Shown: positions 17,938-30,384, numbered from the stretch's first letter. The stretch: DNA of 35,108 nucleotides from Geodermatophilaceae bacterium (GCA_013695685.1 JACCZY010000097.1:1-35108); one strand, 5' to 3'. Notes: generated from the letters alone by a model not told the origin. Program-made: numbers and translations.

Positions 17938-19358
17938 CGCGCCCGCTCCGCGAGCAGTTCGAGAATCTCCGGTGCGAGTTTGTACACCGGCCCGGAGCCA
18001 AGCAGCACGATGACATCCCCCGGCCCTGCCCGCTCGACTACCGCCTGCGCCGTACCGGACCAGGTCGGGGCGTACGCGACCCGCTCGGCCGGCAGCGGAA
18101 CCCGCTCGGCGATCAGCCGGCCCGTCACCCCCGGAATCGGGTCCTCACGATTCACCGCGATCTCCATCACCACCGCCTCGTCTGCGAGTCCGAGTGCCGC
18201 ACCGAACTCGGCGGCGAAGGTCTGCGTGCGCGTGTACAGGTAAGGCTGGAATACAGCGACCAGCCGGCCCGGTTGCGCCACCGATCTGGCAGCGCGCAGC
18301 TGGGCCGCGATCTCGGTCGGGTGGTGCGCGTAGTCGTCGTAGACCCGCACCCCGTCCGCGGTCCCGGTGAGCTCGAACCGCCGGTGCACGCCGGCGTACC
18401 GCTCCAAGCCGGTGGTCAGCTGCTCCGGCGCGAAGCCGAGTTCGAGACCGGTCAGCAGGACGGCAGCAGAGTTCAGGGCCATGTGCACCCCGAGGGCGCC
18501 GACCCGTACCCGGCCCAGCGGCGACCCGTCCAGTTCCGCGTCGTACGACGTCGCGCCGTCCTCGAGGAACAGCCCGGACAACCGCAGATCCGCCGGCCCT
18601 TCGCCGTAGGTCCGGACCCGCAGCCCCCGGGCGAGGGCATCCGCGCGCAGGGCCAGCGTGTCGCGATCATCGGCGCAGAGCACCAGAAAGCCGCCGGGCT
18701 CGACTGTGTCCACGAAACTCCGGTACGCGCTGCGGATGCCGTCGAGGTCGCCGTGCCGATCGAGGTGGTCGGCCTCGATGTTGGTGATGATCGCACCGGC
18801 CGGCCAGAGCAGCAGGAACGACCCGTCGCTCTCATCCGCCTCGGCCACGAAGATGTCTCCGCCGCCCAGCCGCGCGTTGGAGCCGGTGTCGGCCAGCTCG
18901 GCCCCGATGGCGTACGACGGGTCCGCGCCGCAGTACTGCAGGGTCGTTGCCAGCATCGAGGTGGTGGAGGTCTTGCCGTGCGCACCGGCCACCGCGACGA
19001 CCCGCCGGCCGGCCGCGACGCTGGCCAGGGCGAGCGACCGGTGCAGCACCGGCAGCCCACGTCGCCGCGCCTCCACGACCTCGGGGTTGCTCTCCCGGAT
19101 CGCCGTGGACACGACGACGGTGTCGGCGTCACGGACGTGTGCCGGGTCGTGACCGATCTCGATCCGCGCGCCGGTTAGTCCTTGGGCATGGTCGGTGGCC
19201 ACCGCATCGCTACCGGAGACGGGGATCCCGGCGGCCAGCAGCAACCGGGCGATCGCGCTCATTCCGCTGCCGCCGATCCCCACGATGTGTACCCGGCCGA
19301 GGGATTCCAGCGCCGGCGGAAGCTGGTCGGGATCGACGTACGGCGGGTAGACCGTCAT
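17934..19358 (-). CDS. murC: UDP-N-acetylmuramate--L-alanine ligase
   Basis: [72 protein letters not shown] at 19358 overlaps the murG stop (ATGA). Confidence 0.97.
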   Translation of the reverse strand: MTVYPPYVDPDQLPPALESLGRVHIVGIGGSGMSAIARLLLAAGIPVSGSDAVATDHAQGLTGARIEIGHDPAHVRDADTVVVSTAIRESNPEVVEARRRGLPVLHRSLALASVAAGRRVVAVAGAHGKTSTTSMLATTLQYCGADPSYAIGAELADTGSNARLGGGDIFVAEADESDGSFLLLWPAGAIITNIEADHLDRHGDLDGIRSAYRSFVDTVEPGGFLVLCADDRDTLALRADALARGLRVRTYGEGPADLRLSGLFLEDGATSYDAELDGSPLGRVRVGALGVHMALNSAAVLLTGLELGFAPEQLTTGLERYAGVHRRFELTGTADGVRVYDDYAHHPTEIAAQLRAARSVAQPGRLVAVFQPYLYTRTQTFAAEFGAALGLADEAVVMEIAVNREDPIPGVTGRLIAERVPLPAERVAYAPTWSGTAQAVVERAGPGDVIVLLGSGPVYKLAPEILELLAERAR

Positions 19359-20437
19359 GGTCGCACCGCCTCCATCGTCAGGCGGGCCATCACGTCGTCG
19401 GCGTCGGGGCGGCCGGCCGACTTGGCGTTCGACGTCATCCTCGCCAGGGACTGCGGATCGGCCAGGACCGGTACGACGTTGTCGACTATCCACTGTGGAC
19501 TGAGGGCGGCATCCTCGACCAGTAGTCCGCCGCCGGCCGCCACGATCGGCTGTGCGTTGAGCCGCTGCTCGCCGTTGCCGACCGGATAGGGGACGTACGC
19601 CGCGGGCAGCCCCACCGCGGCGAGTTCCGCGCACGTCACCGCGCCGGCCCGGCAGAGCAGCATGTCGGACGCGGCGTACGCGAGATCCATCCGGTCGGCG
19701 TACGGGACCACCACGTACGCCGCACCACCGGGGGCGGATTGCACGTCGACGGCGTTCTTGGGACCGGTGAGGTGCAGGACCTGGATGCCGGCCCCGAGCA
19801 GCGCAGGTGCGGCCCCGGTGGCAGCGGCGTTCAGCGAACGGGCGCCCTGCGAACCGCCGGTGACGAGCAGGGTCGGGCGCTCCGGGTCCAGCCCGAAGTA
19901 GGCGGCCGCGGACGGCCGCAGCGCGGGGCGGTCCAGCGTCGTGATCGACCGGCGCAGCGGCATCCCGACGACCTGCGCGCGGGGCAGCGGCGTCCCTTCG
20001 GTGGTCACCGCCACCACGTGGGCGAACCGCGCCGCCACCCGGTTCGCCAGGCCCGGCAACGGGTTCTGCTCGTGCACCACGATCGGCGTCCGGCGCAGCC
20101 GAGCGGCAAGATAGGCGGGGAAGGCGACGTACCCGCCGAAACCCACGACGACGTCGGCGTCCACGCGATCCAGGATCTCGCGGGTGCGGCTGACCGCGCG
20201 AGTCAGCCGGAACGGCAGCCGGGCGAGGTCGAGCGTGGGCTTGCGGGGCATGGGGACCGGGGGGATGAGTTCCAGGTCGTAGCCGCGGGACGGGATCAGC
20301 GTGCTCTCCAGTCCGCGAGCGGTCCCCAGCGCCGTGATTCGCACGCCGGGGTCCAACCGCCGCAGCGCGTCACCGACCGCCAACGCCGGTTCGATGTGCC
20401 CGGCCGTGCCACCGCCGGCCAGTACGACGCTGCTCAC
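19355..20437 (-). CDS. murG: undecaprenyldiphospho-muramoylpentapeptide beta-N-acetylglucosaminyltransferase
   Basis: [79 protein letters not shown]. Confidence 0.97.
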   Translation of the reverse strand: MSSVVLAGGGTAGHIEPALAVGDALRRLDPGVRITALGTARGLESTLIPSRGYDLELIPPVPMPRKPTLDLARLPFRLTRAVSRTREILDRVDADVVVGFGGYVAFPAYLAARLRRTPIVVHEQNPLPGLANRVAARFAHVVAVTTEGTPLPRAQVVGMPLRRSITTLDRPALRPSAAAYFGLDPERPTLLVTGGSQGARSLNAAATGAAPALLGAGIQVLHLTGPKNAVDVQSAPGGAAYVVVPYADRMDLAYAASDMLLCRAGAVTCAELAAVGLPAAYVPYPVGNGEQRLNAQPIVAAGGGLLVEDAALSPQWIVDNVVPVLADPQSLARMTSNAKSAGRPDADDVMARLTMEAVRP

Positions 20438-21711
20438 CGACGGCGGCGGGGCAGGCCGTCCACCGCCGAACGCGGGATGGGCAGCCGCAGCAGCCGCGCC
20501 GTCCGGCCCTGGCCATGGCGGCGCAGATGGGCCACGGCGTCGGGCTCATGGCGGGCGAAGCCGGCCAGCATGCCGACGATGAACATGGTCACCACCAGGG
20601 AGGTCCCGCCGGAGGAGATCAGCGGCAGCGGTACCCCGGTGACGGGCAGCAGACCGACTACATAGCCGATGTTGATGATCGCCTGCCCGACCAGCCAGAT
20701 AATGACCGCGGCGCTGACCAGCCGGATGAACGGATCGGAGGTGCGGCGCGCGATCCGCAGGCCGGCGTAGGCCAGGGTCCCGAACAGCGCGAGCAGGATC
20801 AGGCAGCCGACGAAGCCGAGTTCCTCGCCGACGATCGCGAAGATGTAGTCACTGTGCCCGTTCGGCAGCAACCCCCACTTCATCCGGCTGTTGCCGAGTC
20901 CGACGCCCCACCAGCCCCCGGTGGCCAAGGCGTACATGCCGCGGATGGACTGCAGCCCGGCACCCTCGGGGTCGGAGAACGGATCGAGGTAGGTGACGAT
21001 GCGCTGCATCCGGTAGGGCTCCACGGCAATCAGGGCGACCACACCGGCGATCATGGCGGCGAAGAGGGCCATGAACATGCGTAACGGTGCTCCGACTGTC
21101 CACAGTAGAGCGAACAGGATGAGAACGAAGCAGAGCGTGGTGCCAAGGTCGGGCTCGAGCATGACGAGCCCTCCGAGCAGCATGCCCACGGGCACGAGCG
21201 GAATCAGCAGGTGCCGCCACTCCCCCAGCATCTTCTGCTTGCGCACCAGCAGATCCGCGCCCCAGAGCACGAACGCGACCTTGGCGAGTTCCGACGGCTG
21301 CAGCTGGAACAGGCCGACGTCCAGCCAGCGGCGTGCGCCGTACATCTCCTGACCGATGGCCGGGACCAGCACGACGGCGAGCAGTACCACCGCGGCCAAC
21401 AGGGCCGGGTAGGCCAGCCGCCGGTACATCGAGGGCCGCAACCGCAGTCCCAGCCACACCGCCACCAGACCCACCAGCAGGTAGATCGCCTGCCGATCGA
21501 AGATGCCGAACGGCGAGCGCGACGTCGGGTCGGAGAACAGCAGCGATTCCACGCTGGAGGCCGAGAACACCATGGCCAGGCCGAACACCGCGAGCGCTCC
21601 ACCCGCGCCGAGGACGAGGTGGAACGAAGCCAGCGGCTTGTCCAGAAACGTCGCCACGGCGTTTCCCGATGATGGCGAGGTGGCTTCGACGCGGCTGGTT
21701 GTCGAGCTCAC
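20434..21711 (-). CDS. ftsW: SEDS-family peptidoglycan glycosyltransferase FtsW
   Basis: About 10 [73 protein letters not shown]. Confidence 0.96.
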   Translation of the reverse strand: MSSTTSRVEATSPSSGNAVATFLDKPLASFHLVLGAGGALAVFGLAMVFSASSVESLLFSDPTSRSPFGIFDRQAIYLLVGLVAVWLGLRLRPSMYRRLAYPALLAAVVLLAVVLVPAIGQEMYGARRWLDVGLFQLQPSELAKVAFVLWGADLLVRKQKMLGEWRHLLIPLVPVGMLLGGLVMLEPDLGTTLCFVLILFALLWTVGAPLRMFMALFAAMIAGVVALIAVEPYRMQRIVTYLDPFSDPEGAGLQSIRGMYALATGGWWGVGLGNSRMKWGLLPNGHSDYIFAIVGEELGFVGCLILLALFGTLAYAGLRIARRTSDPFIRLVSAAVIIWLVGQAIINIGYVVGLLPVTGVPLPLISSGGTSLVVTMFIVGMLAGFARHEPDAVAHLRRHGQGRTARLLRLPIPRSAVDGLPRRRR

Positions 21712-23066
21712 CGGTCGGCCAGCTTGGCTACGGCGGTCGCGAAGGCCCGCCCGCGTTCGGAATAGTCACCAAACATGTCCCACGAAGCCGCCGCCGGAGC
21801 CAGCAGCACAGTCTGCCCCGGTGAGGCCAGACCCGCCGCGCGCGCCACGACCTCGTCCATGGCGCCATTGTCGGTTCTCGTCACTTCCGTCACAGGGACA
21901 TCGGGAGCGTGTCGCGCCAACGCTTCGGCGAGAAGGTGACGATCGGCTCCCAGCAGAACCACCGCCGCCAGCCGGCCGCTGACCGAGGCCACGAAATCGT
22001 CCACCGCAACGCCTTTGAGCAGTCCACCGGCGATCCAGACGACCCGTCCGTACGCCGACAGGGAGGCCGCCGCGGCATGCGGGTTCGTCGCCTTGCTGTC
22101 GTCCACGTAGGCGACACCATCCACAGTAGACACGAGCGCGTTGCGGTGCGGCGCCGGCCGGAAATCCCGCAGTCCCGCGGACACCGCGGCCGGGGTGACA
22201 CCGTACGCCCGCGCGAGTGCCGCCGCGGCCAGTGCATTGGCGACGTTGTGCGACCCGGGCACCGGGATGTCCGCGGCAGCCACGAGAGCGACGTCGGTAC
22301 CGAAGGCGCGGTCCACCAGCACGCCGTCCACGACGCCGAGGCCGCCCGGCGGAGGTTCGGACAGGGTGAAGCCGACAATCCGCTCGCTGCCGGCGGCCAG
22401 TCGGACCGACCATTCGTCATCCGCATTGACCACGGCTGCGACGTTTCCGGCGTAGACGCGGCCTTTCGCCGCGGCGTACGCGGCGAAGGACCCGTGCCAG
22501 TCGATGTGGTCCGGGGCCAGGTTGAGCACGGTGCCCGCCAGCGGCCGCAGGGACGGGGTGGCATGCAGCTGCGGGCTCCCGAGTTCGACCGCTAGCACGT
22601 CGTACTGCTTCCCCACCACCTCGGCGAGCGGCAGGCCCACGTTGCCGGCCGCCACGGTCCGCAGTCCCGCCGCGCGCAGGATCGACTCCAGCATCAGCAC
22701 TGTCGTGGTCTTGCCGTTCGTGCCCGTGACCGCGAGCCACGGGACGGCCGGATCGCGCAGCCGCCAGGCGAACTCCACCTCGCCGATGACCTCGAGTCCG
22801 GCAGCAGCGGCGGCGGCCAGCAGCGGGTGGGTGGGACGCCAACCCGGGGACACGACGACCATGTCGACACCACGCGGGACGCTCGAGGGCATGCCGACGA
22901 AACGCGCCCCCAGCGCTTCCAACTCGGCCGTGCGCTCGCTCTCGCGTTGGTCGGCAACCAGGACCTGTGCACCACCGGCGAGCAGTACCCGGGCGACCGC
23001 CGCACCCGCCACGGCGGCGCCGGCCACGAGCACGGTGTGGCCCCGGTACGCCGCCGCCCGCCTCAC
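21708..23066 (-). CDS. murD: UDP-N-acetylmuramoylalanine--D-glutamate ligase
   Basis: [85 protein letters not shown] at 23066 overlaps the mraY stop (GTGA). Confidence 0.96.
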   Translation of the reverse strand: MRRAAAYRGHTVLVAGAAVAGAAVARVLLAGGAQVLVADQRESERTAELEALGARFVGMPSSVPRGVDMVVVSPGWRPTHPLLAAAAAAGLEVIGEVEFAWRLRDPAVPWLAVTGTNGKTTTVLMLESILRAAGLRTVAAGNVGLPLAEVVGKQYDVLAVELGSPQLHATPSLRPLAGTVLNLAPDHIDWHGSFAAYAAAKGRVYAGNVAAVVNADDEWSVRLAAGSERIVGFTLSEPPPGGLGVVDGVLVDRAFGTDVALVAAADIPVPGSHNVANALAAAALARAYGVTPAAVSAGLRDFRPAPHRNALVSTVDGVAYVDDSKATNPHAAAASLSAYGRVVWIAGGLLKGVAVDDFVASVSGRLAAVVLLGADRHLLAEALARHAPDVPVTEVTRTDNGAMDEVVARAAGLASPGQTVLLAPAAASWDMFGDYSERGRAFATAVAKLADR

Positions 23067-24142
23067 TGGATGTCGGCGCTGGCGAGCCAGTCGGCGTAGA
23101 AGAGTCCGAGGCCGAAGGCGACGGCCAGCCCGGTGATGATCCAGAACCGCACGACGACGGTCATCTCGGTCCACCCGGCCAACTCGAAGTGGTGATGGAT
23201 CGGGGCCATCCGGAACACTCGCTTGCGGGTCGCCTTGAAGACCAGGATCTGGGTGGCCACCGAGAGTGTCTCGACCACGAACAGCCCGCCGAGCACGACG
23301 AGCAGCAACTCGGTCTTGGTGAGCACCGCCATGCCGGCCATCAGCCCGCCGAGTGCGAGCGAACCGGTGTCACCCATGATGATCCGGGCCGGATTGGCGT
23401 TCCACCAGAGGAATCCGAAGCAGGCGCCGAGCGCCGAGGCCGCCACCAGGGCGATGTCGAGCGGATCGCGGACCTCGTAGCAACCGGACAGTTCCTGGCG
23501 AGCGCACAGATGCCCGAACTGCCAGAACGAGATGACGACGTACGACCCGAACACCATCACCGACGAGCCGGCAGCCAGCCCGTCCAGTCCGTCGGTCAGG
23601 TTCACGGCGTTGGAGAAGCCGGCGACCATGAGATAGGCGAATACCACGAACAGCACGGCGCCGAACGTGATCTCGGGGATGTCCCTGACGAAGGACAGGC
23701 TGGTCGAGGCGGGGGCCAGACCGTCGCGCTCGAACTGCAGCGCCAGTACGGCGAAGCTCACCCCTACGACGAGCTGACCGACGAGCTTGGCGGTCTTGCT
23801 CAGCCCCAGATTGCGCTTCTGCCGGATCTTGATGTAGTCGTCCAGGAACCCGACGAAGCCGAGGCCCACCATCAGGTAAAGCAGCAGGAATCCGGTGGCG
23901 GTAGGTCCCCGGTCGGGCTGGGTGAGCAGGTAGAGCTGCGCGCCGGCGTACCCGAGGACGGTCGCCAGCACGACTACTGCGCCGCCCATCGTCGGGGTGC
24001 CCTGCTTGGACAGGTGGGTCTGCGGGCCGTCGACGCGGATCTCCTGACCGATGCCGCGGCGGCGCAGCAGCCTGATCGCGACCGGCGTGAAAATGATCGA
24101 CACGACGAGGGAGACGATCGCCGCCAGCAGGACCGACGTCAT
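23063..24142 (-). CDS. mraY: phospho-N-acetylmuramoyl-pentapeptide transferase
   Basis: [97 protein letters not shown]. Confidence 0.98.
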   Translation of the reverse strand: MTSVLLAAIVSLVVSIIFTPVAIRLLRRRGIGQEIRVDGPQTHLSKQGTPTMGGAVVVLATVLGYAGAQLYLLTQPDRGPTATGFLLLYLMVGLGFVGFLDDYIKIRQKRNLGLSKTAKLVGQLVVGVSFAVLALQFERDGLAPASTSLSFVRDIPEITFGAVLFVVFAYLMVAGFSNAVNLTDGLDGLAAGSSVMVFGSYVVISFWQFGHLCARQELSGCYEVRDPLDIALVAASALGACFGFLWWNANPARIIMGDTGSLALGGLMAGMAVLTKTELLLVVLGGLFVVETLSVATQILVFKATRKRVFRMAPIHHHFELAGWTEMTVVVRFWIITGLAVAFGLGLFYADWLASADIQ

Positions 24143-25542
24143 GGGAGGACCCCAGCGGCAGCCGGCTGCTCGGATGCCAGCAGGTCCGAGGCGACCCGCT
24201 CCAGCCCGGCCGAGCGGGAGGCCTTGACCAGGACGACATCCCCGGGGCGGACCTCGCGCCGCAGCAACTCCACCGCCGCCGCCACATCGGCAACAGGCTC
24301 ACCCGCCAGGCCGCTCGCCCCCTCGAGGATGGCGCGCGCAATCGGACCGACAGCTACCAGCCGATCGACCCCCAACTCGGCGGTGAGCCGCCCGATTTCA
24401 ACGTGGGCGGCCGGGCCGTGCTCACCGAGTTCGGCCATCTCCCCGAGGACCGCCCACGACCGGCGCCCGGCCGCCATGGCCGCGAGCGCCCGCAGCGCGG
24501 CGGCCATCGATTCCGGGTTGGCGTTGTAGGCGTCGTTTACCACCCGTACGCCGTCGTCGGTGTCGGTGACCTCCATCCGCCACCGGCTCGCCGGCCGGGC
24601 GGTACCCAGCGCCGCGGCCACCTCCGCCACCCCCATCCCCACCTCGAGGGCGACTGCGGCGGCGGCGAGGGAGTTGCCGACGTGATGCGCGCCGTACAGG
24701 CCGAGGCGGACGGCTGACCGTCCGCCGGGACAGACCAGGGTGTACGACGGCCGCCCGGCGTCGTCGAGCTCGATGTTCTCGGCCCGCACGATGGCATCGT
24801 CAGCCCGCCCGACGGTGAGCACCCGCGCGGCCGTGGCCTGAGCCATGGCCGCCACGATCGGGTCGTCGGCGTTGAGCACGGCCACACCGTCACCAGCGGG
24901 CAGCGCCTGGACCAGTTCGGCCTTGCTGGCCGCGATGGCGGCCCGGCTGCCGAACTCGCCCAGGTGCGCGGTTCCGACGTTGAGGACGACGCCGATCCGC
25001 GGCGGTGCGATGGCGCACAGGGCGGCGATGTGTCCGGGGGCCCGCGCCGAGCACTCGAGCACCAGGTACCGGGTGTCGGGTCCGGCCCGCAGGACCGTGT
25101 GCGGATGCCCGATCTCGTTGTTGAACGAGCCCGGCGGAGCGACGGTCCTGCCGTGGTGTCCGAGGACGTGCGCGAGCAGATCCTTCGTGGAGGTCTTTCC
25201 CGACGAGCCGGTCAGGCCGACCACGGTGATCCGGGGCAACCGGTGCAGTACCTCGTGTGCCAGCCGCCCGAGAGCAACCTGTACGTCGGGCACGACCACC
25301 GCAGGCACCCCGACCCCGACCGAACGGGCGGCGAGGACGCCCACGGCGCCCGCGGTCACCGCCGCGGCGGCGAAGTCATGGCCGTCGGCGCGCTCCCCGC
25401 CCAGCGCCACGAACAGGCCGCCCGGGCCGACCTCGCGGGAGTCGAACTCCACAGTTCCCGTCACCGCGGCGTACGGCGTGGCGACGCCGGCGAGCCGGCC
25501 GTCCACGGCCTCGGCGACCTCGGCGAGGGTCAGCGCGATCAC
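24139..25542 (-). CDS. murF: UDP-N-acetylmuramoyl-tripeptide--D-alanyl-D-alanine ligase
   Basis: [57 protein letters not shown]. Confidence 0.97.
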   Translation of the reverse strand: MIALTLAEVAEAVDGRLAGVATPYAAVTGTVEFDSREVGPGGLFVALGGERADGHDFAAAAVTAGAVGVLAARSVGVGVPAVVVPDVQVALGRLAHEVLHRLPRITVVGLTGSSGKTSTKDLLAHVLGHHGRTVAPPGSFNNEIGHPHTVLRAGPDTRYLVLECSARAPGHIAALCAIAPPRIGVVLNVGTAHLGEFGSRAAIAASKAELVQALPAGDGVAVLNADDPIVAAMAQATAARVLTVGRADDAIVRAENIELDDAGRPSYTLVCPGGRSAVRLGLYGAHHVGNSLAAAAVALEVGMGVAEVAAALGTARPASRWRMEVTDTDDGVRVVNDAYNANPESMAAALRALAAMAAGRRSWAVLGEMAELGEHGPAAHVEIGRLTAELGVDRLVAVGPIARAILEGASGLAGEPVADVAAAVELLRREVRPGDVVLVKASRSAGLERVASDLLASEQPAAAGVLP

Positions 25543-27044
25543 CGGACGAGCGACCCGATCAACTCGGCGAGGACACTGCGGTCGTCGAAGGGCCGCACGA
25601 CGCCGTGGTCCTCCTGCCCCTGCTCGTGTCCCTTCCCGGCCACGACGACAGTGTCGCCGGGACCGGCGGCGGCCACCGCGGCCGCGATGGCGTCCCGCCG
25701 GTCGGCTACCTCCACCACCTCAGCCCGGTCGACGGTAGTCACGCCCTCGACCCCGCGCAGCATCGCCGCACGGATCTCACCCGGCTCCTCCGAGCGGGGG
25801 TTGTCGTCGGTAACGACGAGCAGGTTCGCCCCTCTGGCGGCTGCGGCACCCATCGGCCCCCGCTTGCCCTGGTCGCGGTCGCCGCCACAGCCGAGCACCA
25901 CGATCAGCCGGCCCGCAGTGGCCGGGCGGAGCGCCGCGAGCAGCGTGCTCACCGCCTCGGGGGTGTGTGCGTAGTCGACCAGCGCACTGAACGGTTGACC
26001 GGCCGCGACCGGTTCCATCCGGCCGGGAACCGTCGTCGTGGCGATCCCGGCCGCCGCCCGCACCGGGTCGACGTCGGCCGAAGCCAGGACAGCGAGCGCG
26101 AGCAGGGCGTTGGCGACGTTGAACCGCCCCGGCAGCCGCACACCGGCTTCGAACCGCAGTCCATCGGGACCGGTCACGATGAAGCTGCTGCCGCCCGAGG
26201 CGTCCGTGCTGACGTCGCCGGCCCGCCAGTCCGCCGCCGGATCACCGTCGGCGGACACCGTGATCGTCGCCGGTCCCACGAGCCGCCTGCCGTACGCGTC
26301 GTCGACGTTGACCACTTCGTGCTCGCACCGACCGTCGAAGAGCAGCGCCTTGGCACCGAAGTAGCTCTCCATGTCCCCGTGGAAGTCCAGGTGGTCCTGC
26401 GAAAGGTTCGTGAACGCCCCGACGGTGAACCGCGTGCCGCCCACGCGGTGCTGCGCCAGCGCGTGGCTGGACACCTCCATGGCCATCGCCTGCACACCAC
26501 GCTCGGCCATGACGGCGAGCAGCGCATGCAGGTCCGGCGCCTCGGGCGTCGTACGCACGCTCGGCACCGCCACGCCGGCGATCCGGGTCTCGACGGTACC
26601 GATCAGCCCCGTCACCAGGCCGGCCGCGGCGAGCCCCGCCTCCAGCAGGTAGGCCACGGTGGTCTTGCCGTTCGTGCCGGTGATGCCGAGGACCGTAATG
26701 CTCGTCTCGCCGTACACGCCGACCGCGATTTCGCCCAGCCGGGCCCGCGGGTCCTCGACCACGAGGACCGGTATGCCGCCGGCACTCGCGACCGGTTCGC
26801 CGCCCGGATCGGTGAGTACGGCGGCCGCACCGGCCTGCACCGCCTGCGGCACGAACTGCGCTCCATGCGCGTTGGCCCCGGGCAGTGCGGCGTACAGGTC
26901 ACCGGCCCGCACCGCGCGGCTGTCCAGCGTTACCCCGGTCACCACGGTCTCCTCGCCGCCGGGTGGCACCGGCAGGCCGAGTACGCCGGCCAGGTCGGCC
27001 AGCCGCCGCGGGACCGGCCGGGCCGGCCGCGGGTGGACGATCAT
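25539..27044 (-). CDS. murE: UDP-N-acetylmuramoyl-L-alanyl-D-glutamate--diaminopimelate ligase
   Basis: [95 protein letters not shown]. Start 27044 preferred; alternative ATG at 27155. Confidence 0.96.
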   Translation of the reverse strand: MIVHPRPARPVPRRLADLAGVLGLPVPPGGEETVVTGVTLDSRAVRAGDLYAALPGANAHGAQFVPQAVQAGAAAVLTDPGGEPVASAGGIPVLVVEDPRARLGEIAVGVYGETSITVLGITGTNGKTTVAYLLEAGLAAAGLVTGLIGTVETRIAGVAVPSVRTTPEAPDLHALLAVMAERGVQAMAMEVSSHALAQHRVGGTRFTVGAFTNLSQDHLDFHGDMESYFGAKALLFDGRCEHEVVNVDDAYGRRLVGPATITVSADGDPAADWRAGDVSTDASGGSSFIVTGPDGLRFEAGVRLPGRFNVANALLALAVLASADVDPVRAAAGIATTTVPGRMEPVAAGQPFSALVDYAHTPEAVSTLLAALRPATAGRLIVVLGCGGDRDQGKRGPMGAAAARGANLLVVTDDNPRSEEPGEIRAAMLRGVEGVTTVDRAEVVEVADRRDAIAAAVAAAGPGDTVVVAGKGHEQGQEDHGVVRPFDDRSVLAELIGSLVR

Positions 27045-27144
27045 CCCGCCCGCCACCGACCGCTGCGCTCCTGCTGTGTGCTCGCGATCGGCGGCGTGCT
27101 CATGCACAACGGCGAGGGTACCCACCCGGATCACAGACCACCGG

Positions 27145-28899
27145 CTAGTCCTCATCGGTGGTCAGCCGGAACTCCGGGCTGGGAGTACCGGTCGGAGCAA
27201 CACCGTTGTCCCCCAACGCGAAGGACATGATCGAGGTGAACACCGGCGCGGCGATCACACCGCCGCCGCCGCTGCCGCCGGGCTGCTCGACGCTGATCGC
27301 GATCACGTACCGCGGGTCGTCGGCGGGAGCGAACCCGGCGAACGTCGCCCAATAGCCGCCGCCGGCGTAGCAGCGGCACTCGGGGTTGGGCCGCTGGGCG
27401 GTGCCGGTCTTCCCCGCTACCCGGTAGCCGTCGATGCGGGCCAGCGGCGCCGTACCGCCCTCGTTCGTCACCGACTCGAGCATGTACCGCAGGTCCGCGG
27501 AGGTGTCGGGTTCCAGCACCCGCCGTGGCTCTGATCCCGGCTGGTCGATGACTGTCCCGTCCGGGCCGATCACCTGGTCGACGATGCGCGGCGGGACCAG
27601 TACGCCGTCGTTCGCGACTGCCTGGAACATCGAGGCCATCTGCAGCACGGTCATCGAGACGCCCTGCCCGAACGGGATGGTTCCGGCCTGGCTGCCCGAC
27701 CACTCCTCGTGGGGCAGGAGGATGCCGTTGCTCTCCGCCGGCAGCTCGATGCCGGTCGCCGTTCCCAGCCCGAACCGGCGCAGGTACTCCTCCAGCCGGG
27801 CGTTCCCCAGCTGCTGCGCGAGCATCACGGTGCCCACGTTGCTGGACTTGCCGAGGATGCCGGTGGCGGTGAAGTGGATCGGGGCGTGGCCCCACGCGTC
27901 GTTGATGACGATGTCGGACACCGCGATGTTGTCGGGGACGGTCAGCTCCGTCTCCGGGGTGATGAGGCCCTCCTCGAGTGCCCCGGCGAACGTGATCATC
28001 TTGTTCACCGAGCCGGGCTCGATCACGTGTGACACCGTGGGGTTGGCCAACTGGTCACCGCGCACCCCGCCCGGGTCCGCGGCGTTGTAGCCGGGGCTGC
28101 CGCCCATCGCCAGTACCTGGCCGGTGGCCACATCCAGGACGACAGCTTGCGCGCTGCTGACGCCCGCGTTCTCGTTGGCGACGGCGAGCGCCTGTTCCAG
28201 GGTGAACTGCAGGTCCTGGTCCAGGGTCAGCTGCACGTCGCTTCCGGGTACCGCCTCCTCCAGGGAGTGCGTGGCCGCCGGGATGGGCAGCCCGAATCGA
28301 CCCTGTTCGTAGACGAGCTGCCCCGGCGTACCCGTTAGCACGTCGTCGTACTGGTCCTCGATCCCGGCCAGGCCGGTGTCGTCCTGGCCGACGAAGCCGA
28401 CCACCTGCGCGGCGGTCCACTCGGCCGGGTATTCGCGGCGCTGCTCGACGAGTTCGCCGATCCCGGCCAGCTGCAGGTCCATGATCGCCTGCGCACCGGC
28501 CGGGTCCAGCCCGCGGGCGAGGTAGACGAACCGCCCGTCGGCCGTCAGCTCGCCCATCAGGGCGTCGGCGCTGGTGGCGAGCAGCGGGGCCAGCGCCAGC
28601 GCCGTCCGGCCCGGTGCCACGATCATGCCCGGGTCGGCGAAGATCGCGCGCGCCTCGACGGAGTACGCCAGCGCATTGCCGTCCCGGTCGAGGATCTGGC
28701 CACGGGCGGCGGGCAGGTCCAGCCTGGTCAGCCGCAGCTCCTCGGCCGCCGCTGCGTACTTCATCCCATCGAGGCCTTGGAGCTGGACCAGCCGGCCGCC
28801 GATGATGGTGAGGACCGTCAGTACGACGGCCAGCCCGAAGCGCACCCGACGGTGTGGATCGGACAGGCGCAGCCGGCGGGTCCCGCGTCGTGGACTCAT
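27145..28899 (-). CDS. ftsI: peptidoglycan D,D-transpeptidase FtsI / class B PBP
   Basis: One N-terminal TM; EPGSVNKMITFAGALEEG (SxxK), GKSSNVGTVMLAQQLG (SxN), VAGKTGTAQRPNPECRCYAGGGYWATFAGFAP (KTG). Confidence 0.96.
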   Translation of the reverse strand: MSPRRGTRRLRLSDPHRRVRFGLAVVLTVLTIIGGRLVQLQGLDGMKYAAAAEELRLTRLDLPAARGQILDRDGNALAYSVEARAIFADPGMIVAPGRTALALAPLLATSADALMGELTADGRFVYLARGLDPAGAQAIMDLQLAGIGELVEQRREYPAEWTAAQVVGFVGQDDTGLAGIEDQYDDVLTGTPGQLVYEQGRFGLPIPAATHSLEEAVPGSDVQLTLDQDLQFTLEQALAVANENAGVSSAQAVVLDVATGQVLAMGGSPGYNAADPGGVRGDQLANPTVSHVIEPGSVNKMITFAGALEEGLITPETELTVPDNIAVSDIVINDAWGHAPIHFTATGILGKSSNVGTVMLAQQLGNARLEEYLRRFGLGTATGIELPAESNGILLPHEEWSGSQAGTIPFGQGVSMTVLQMASMFQAVANDGVLVPPRIVDQVIGPDGTVIDQPGSEPRRVLEPDTSADLRYMLESVTNEGGTAPLARIDGYRVAGKTGTAQRPNPECRCYAGGGYWATFAGFAPADDPRYVIAISVEQPGGSGGGGVIAAPVFTSIMSFALGDNGVAPTGTPSPEFRLTTDED

Positions 28900-29333
28900 C
28901 AGTTCCTCCGGGCCGGCGGTGGCGGACGGGTTGCCGGCTTGGCCTCGCCGACCACCTGCGTCGTTCCGTCCGGATGCACGATCAGGAAGCCGGGGGGCCC
29001 GGCCGGGACCATCCCCTGCTCGACGGCTGCCCGGGCCAGCGCCGCCGGCGCCTGGGCTGCACCGATCTCCTGTTGCAGCTCCTGCTCCTGCAGCCGCAAC
29101 TGCTCGATCTGCTGGCTCAGCGACCGCTCGGTGAAGGAGTCGGCCGCGATCGCGGTATTGAGAACGAGCAAGGCGATGAGTCCAGCACCGATGACGAAGA
29201 GGATCAGAGCCACGAACGGCGCCCGGCCGGCGGGGGCGGGGGCGGCCACGGGCCGCTGCAGCGACACCCGCGTCGGCTCGGTACGGCGACCCGCCACCCG
29301 CTGGGGGCGGTCGTAGGCCGGAAGGGCACTCAT
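28899..29333 (-). CDS. ftsL: FtsL-like septum formation protein (small bitopic, coiled coil)
   Basis: 144 aa, one TM ([23 protein letters not shown]), then [24 protein letters not shown]; position between rsmH and ftsI. Confidence 0.8.
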   Translation of the reverse strand: MSALPAYDRPQRVAGRRTEPTRVSLQRPVAAPAPAGRAPFVALILFVIGAGLIALLVLNTAIAADSFTERSLSQQIEQLRLQEQELQQEIGAAQAPAALARAAVEQGMVPAGPPGFLIVHPDGTTQVVGEAKPATRPPPPARRN

Positions 29334-30304
29334 GCCGCCACCCCGAGCCGCTCGGCTGCCCGCAACCGCACCGAGGCCGCGCGGGGATTCACCGCCACCT
29401 CGCCGGCACCGGCGGTCTCCGCGCCACGGGTCAGCAGCCGTAGCGTCGGTGCCGCGGACGGGAGAGCTACCGGCAGGTCCAGTGGGGTTCGGTCGGCCGA
29501 CTCCGCGGCGAAGGCACGCTTGACGATCCGGTCCTCCAGGGAGTGGTAGCTCAGTACGACGATGCGTCCGCCCACGGCGAGCGCGTCCAGCGCCGCGGGG
29601 ATCGCGGCACCAAGTGCCTCCAGCTCGGCGTTGACCTCGATCCGCAGCGCCTGGAAGGTCCGCTTCGCGGGGTGGCCACCGGTGCGGCGGGTAGCAGCGG
29701 GGATGGCGGCGCGGACCAGCTCGGCCAGCTTCGCGGTGGATTCCAGCGGCGCGGCAGCCCGCTCCCGCACGATGGCTGCAGCGACGCGGCCGGCGAACCG
29801 CTCCTCGCCGTACTCGCGCAGGATCCTGGCCAGCTGGGCGGCGGAGTAGCCGTTGACGATCTCACCGGCGGTACGGCCGCTGGTCTGATCCATCCGCATG
29901 TCCAGCGGCGCGTCGCGGGAGTAGGCGAAGCCCCGTTCGGCACTGTCCAGCTGCATGGAGGACACACCGAGGTCGAAGAGCACCCCCTCGACCTCCGACA
30001 GGCCCAGCTCGGCGAGTACGTCGGGCAGCGAGTCATAGACCGCGTGGATGAGCTGCAGCCGCTCGGCGTACGGCGACAACCGCCTCCGGCTGTGCTCCAG
30101 CGCGGCCGGGTCGCGGTCCAGACCGACCAGCCGCACCTGCGGGAAGGCTCGCAACAGCGCCTCGGCGTGCCCGCCCAGCCCCAGCGTGGCGTCCACCACC
30201 ACTGCCGGCCGATCGGCCTGGGGACGCAGCGCCGGGGCGAGCAGCGCCACACAACGCTCGAGCAGGACCGGTACATGCTCGCCCCGCTGCGTACCACTGT
30301 CCAT
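29330..30304 (-). CDS. rsmH: 16S rRNA (cytosine(1402)-N(4))-methyltransferase
   Basis: [98 protein letters not shown]. Confidence 0.98.
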   Translation of the reverse strand: MDSGTQRGEHVPVLLERCVALLAPALRPQADRPAVVVDATLGLGGHAEALLRAFPQVRLVGLDRDPAALEHSRRRLSPYAERLQLIHAVYDSLPDVLAELGLSEVEGVLFDLGVSSMQLDSAERGFAYSRDAPLDMRMDQTSGRTAGEIVNGYSAAQLARILREYGEERFAGRVAAAIVRERAAAPLESTAKLAELVRAAIPAATRRTGGHPAKRTFQALRIEVNAELEALGAAIPAALDALAVGGRIVVLSYHSLEDRIVKRAFAAESADRTPLDLPVALPSAAPTLRLLTRGAETAGAGEVAVNPRAASVRLRAAERLGVAA

Positions 30305-30384
30305 CGGGCGCCTTTCGGGTGCTGTGATGCTTCGGTGGTGGCTTCTCGTGGTCTTCGTGGTGACCTGTCGCGGCCGTATCGATC

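Noticed and set aside
22967-24529. 520-aa plus-strand ORF antisense to mraY and murF
   Set aside because: Shadow ORF; no domain, overlaps confidently called cell-wall genes.
25257-27230. 657-aa plus-strand ORF antisense to murE/murF
   Set aside because: Shadow ORF; Arg/His-rich, no motif, complements confidently called murE.
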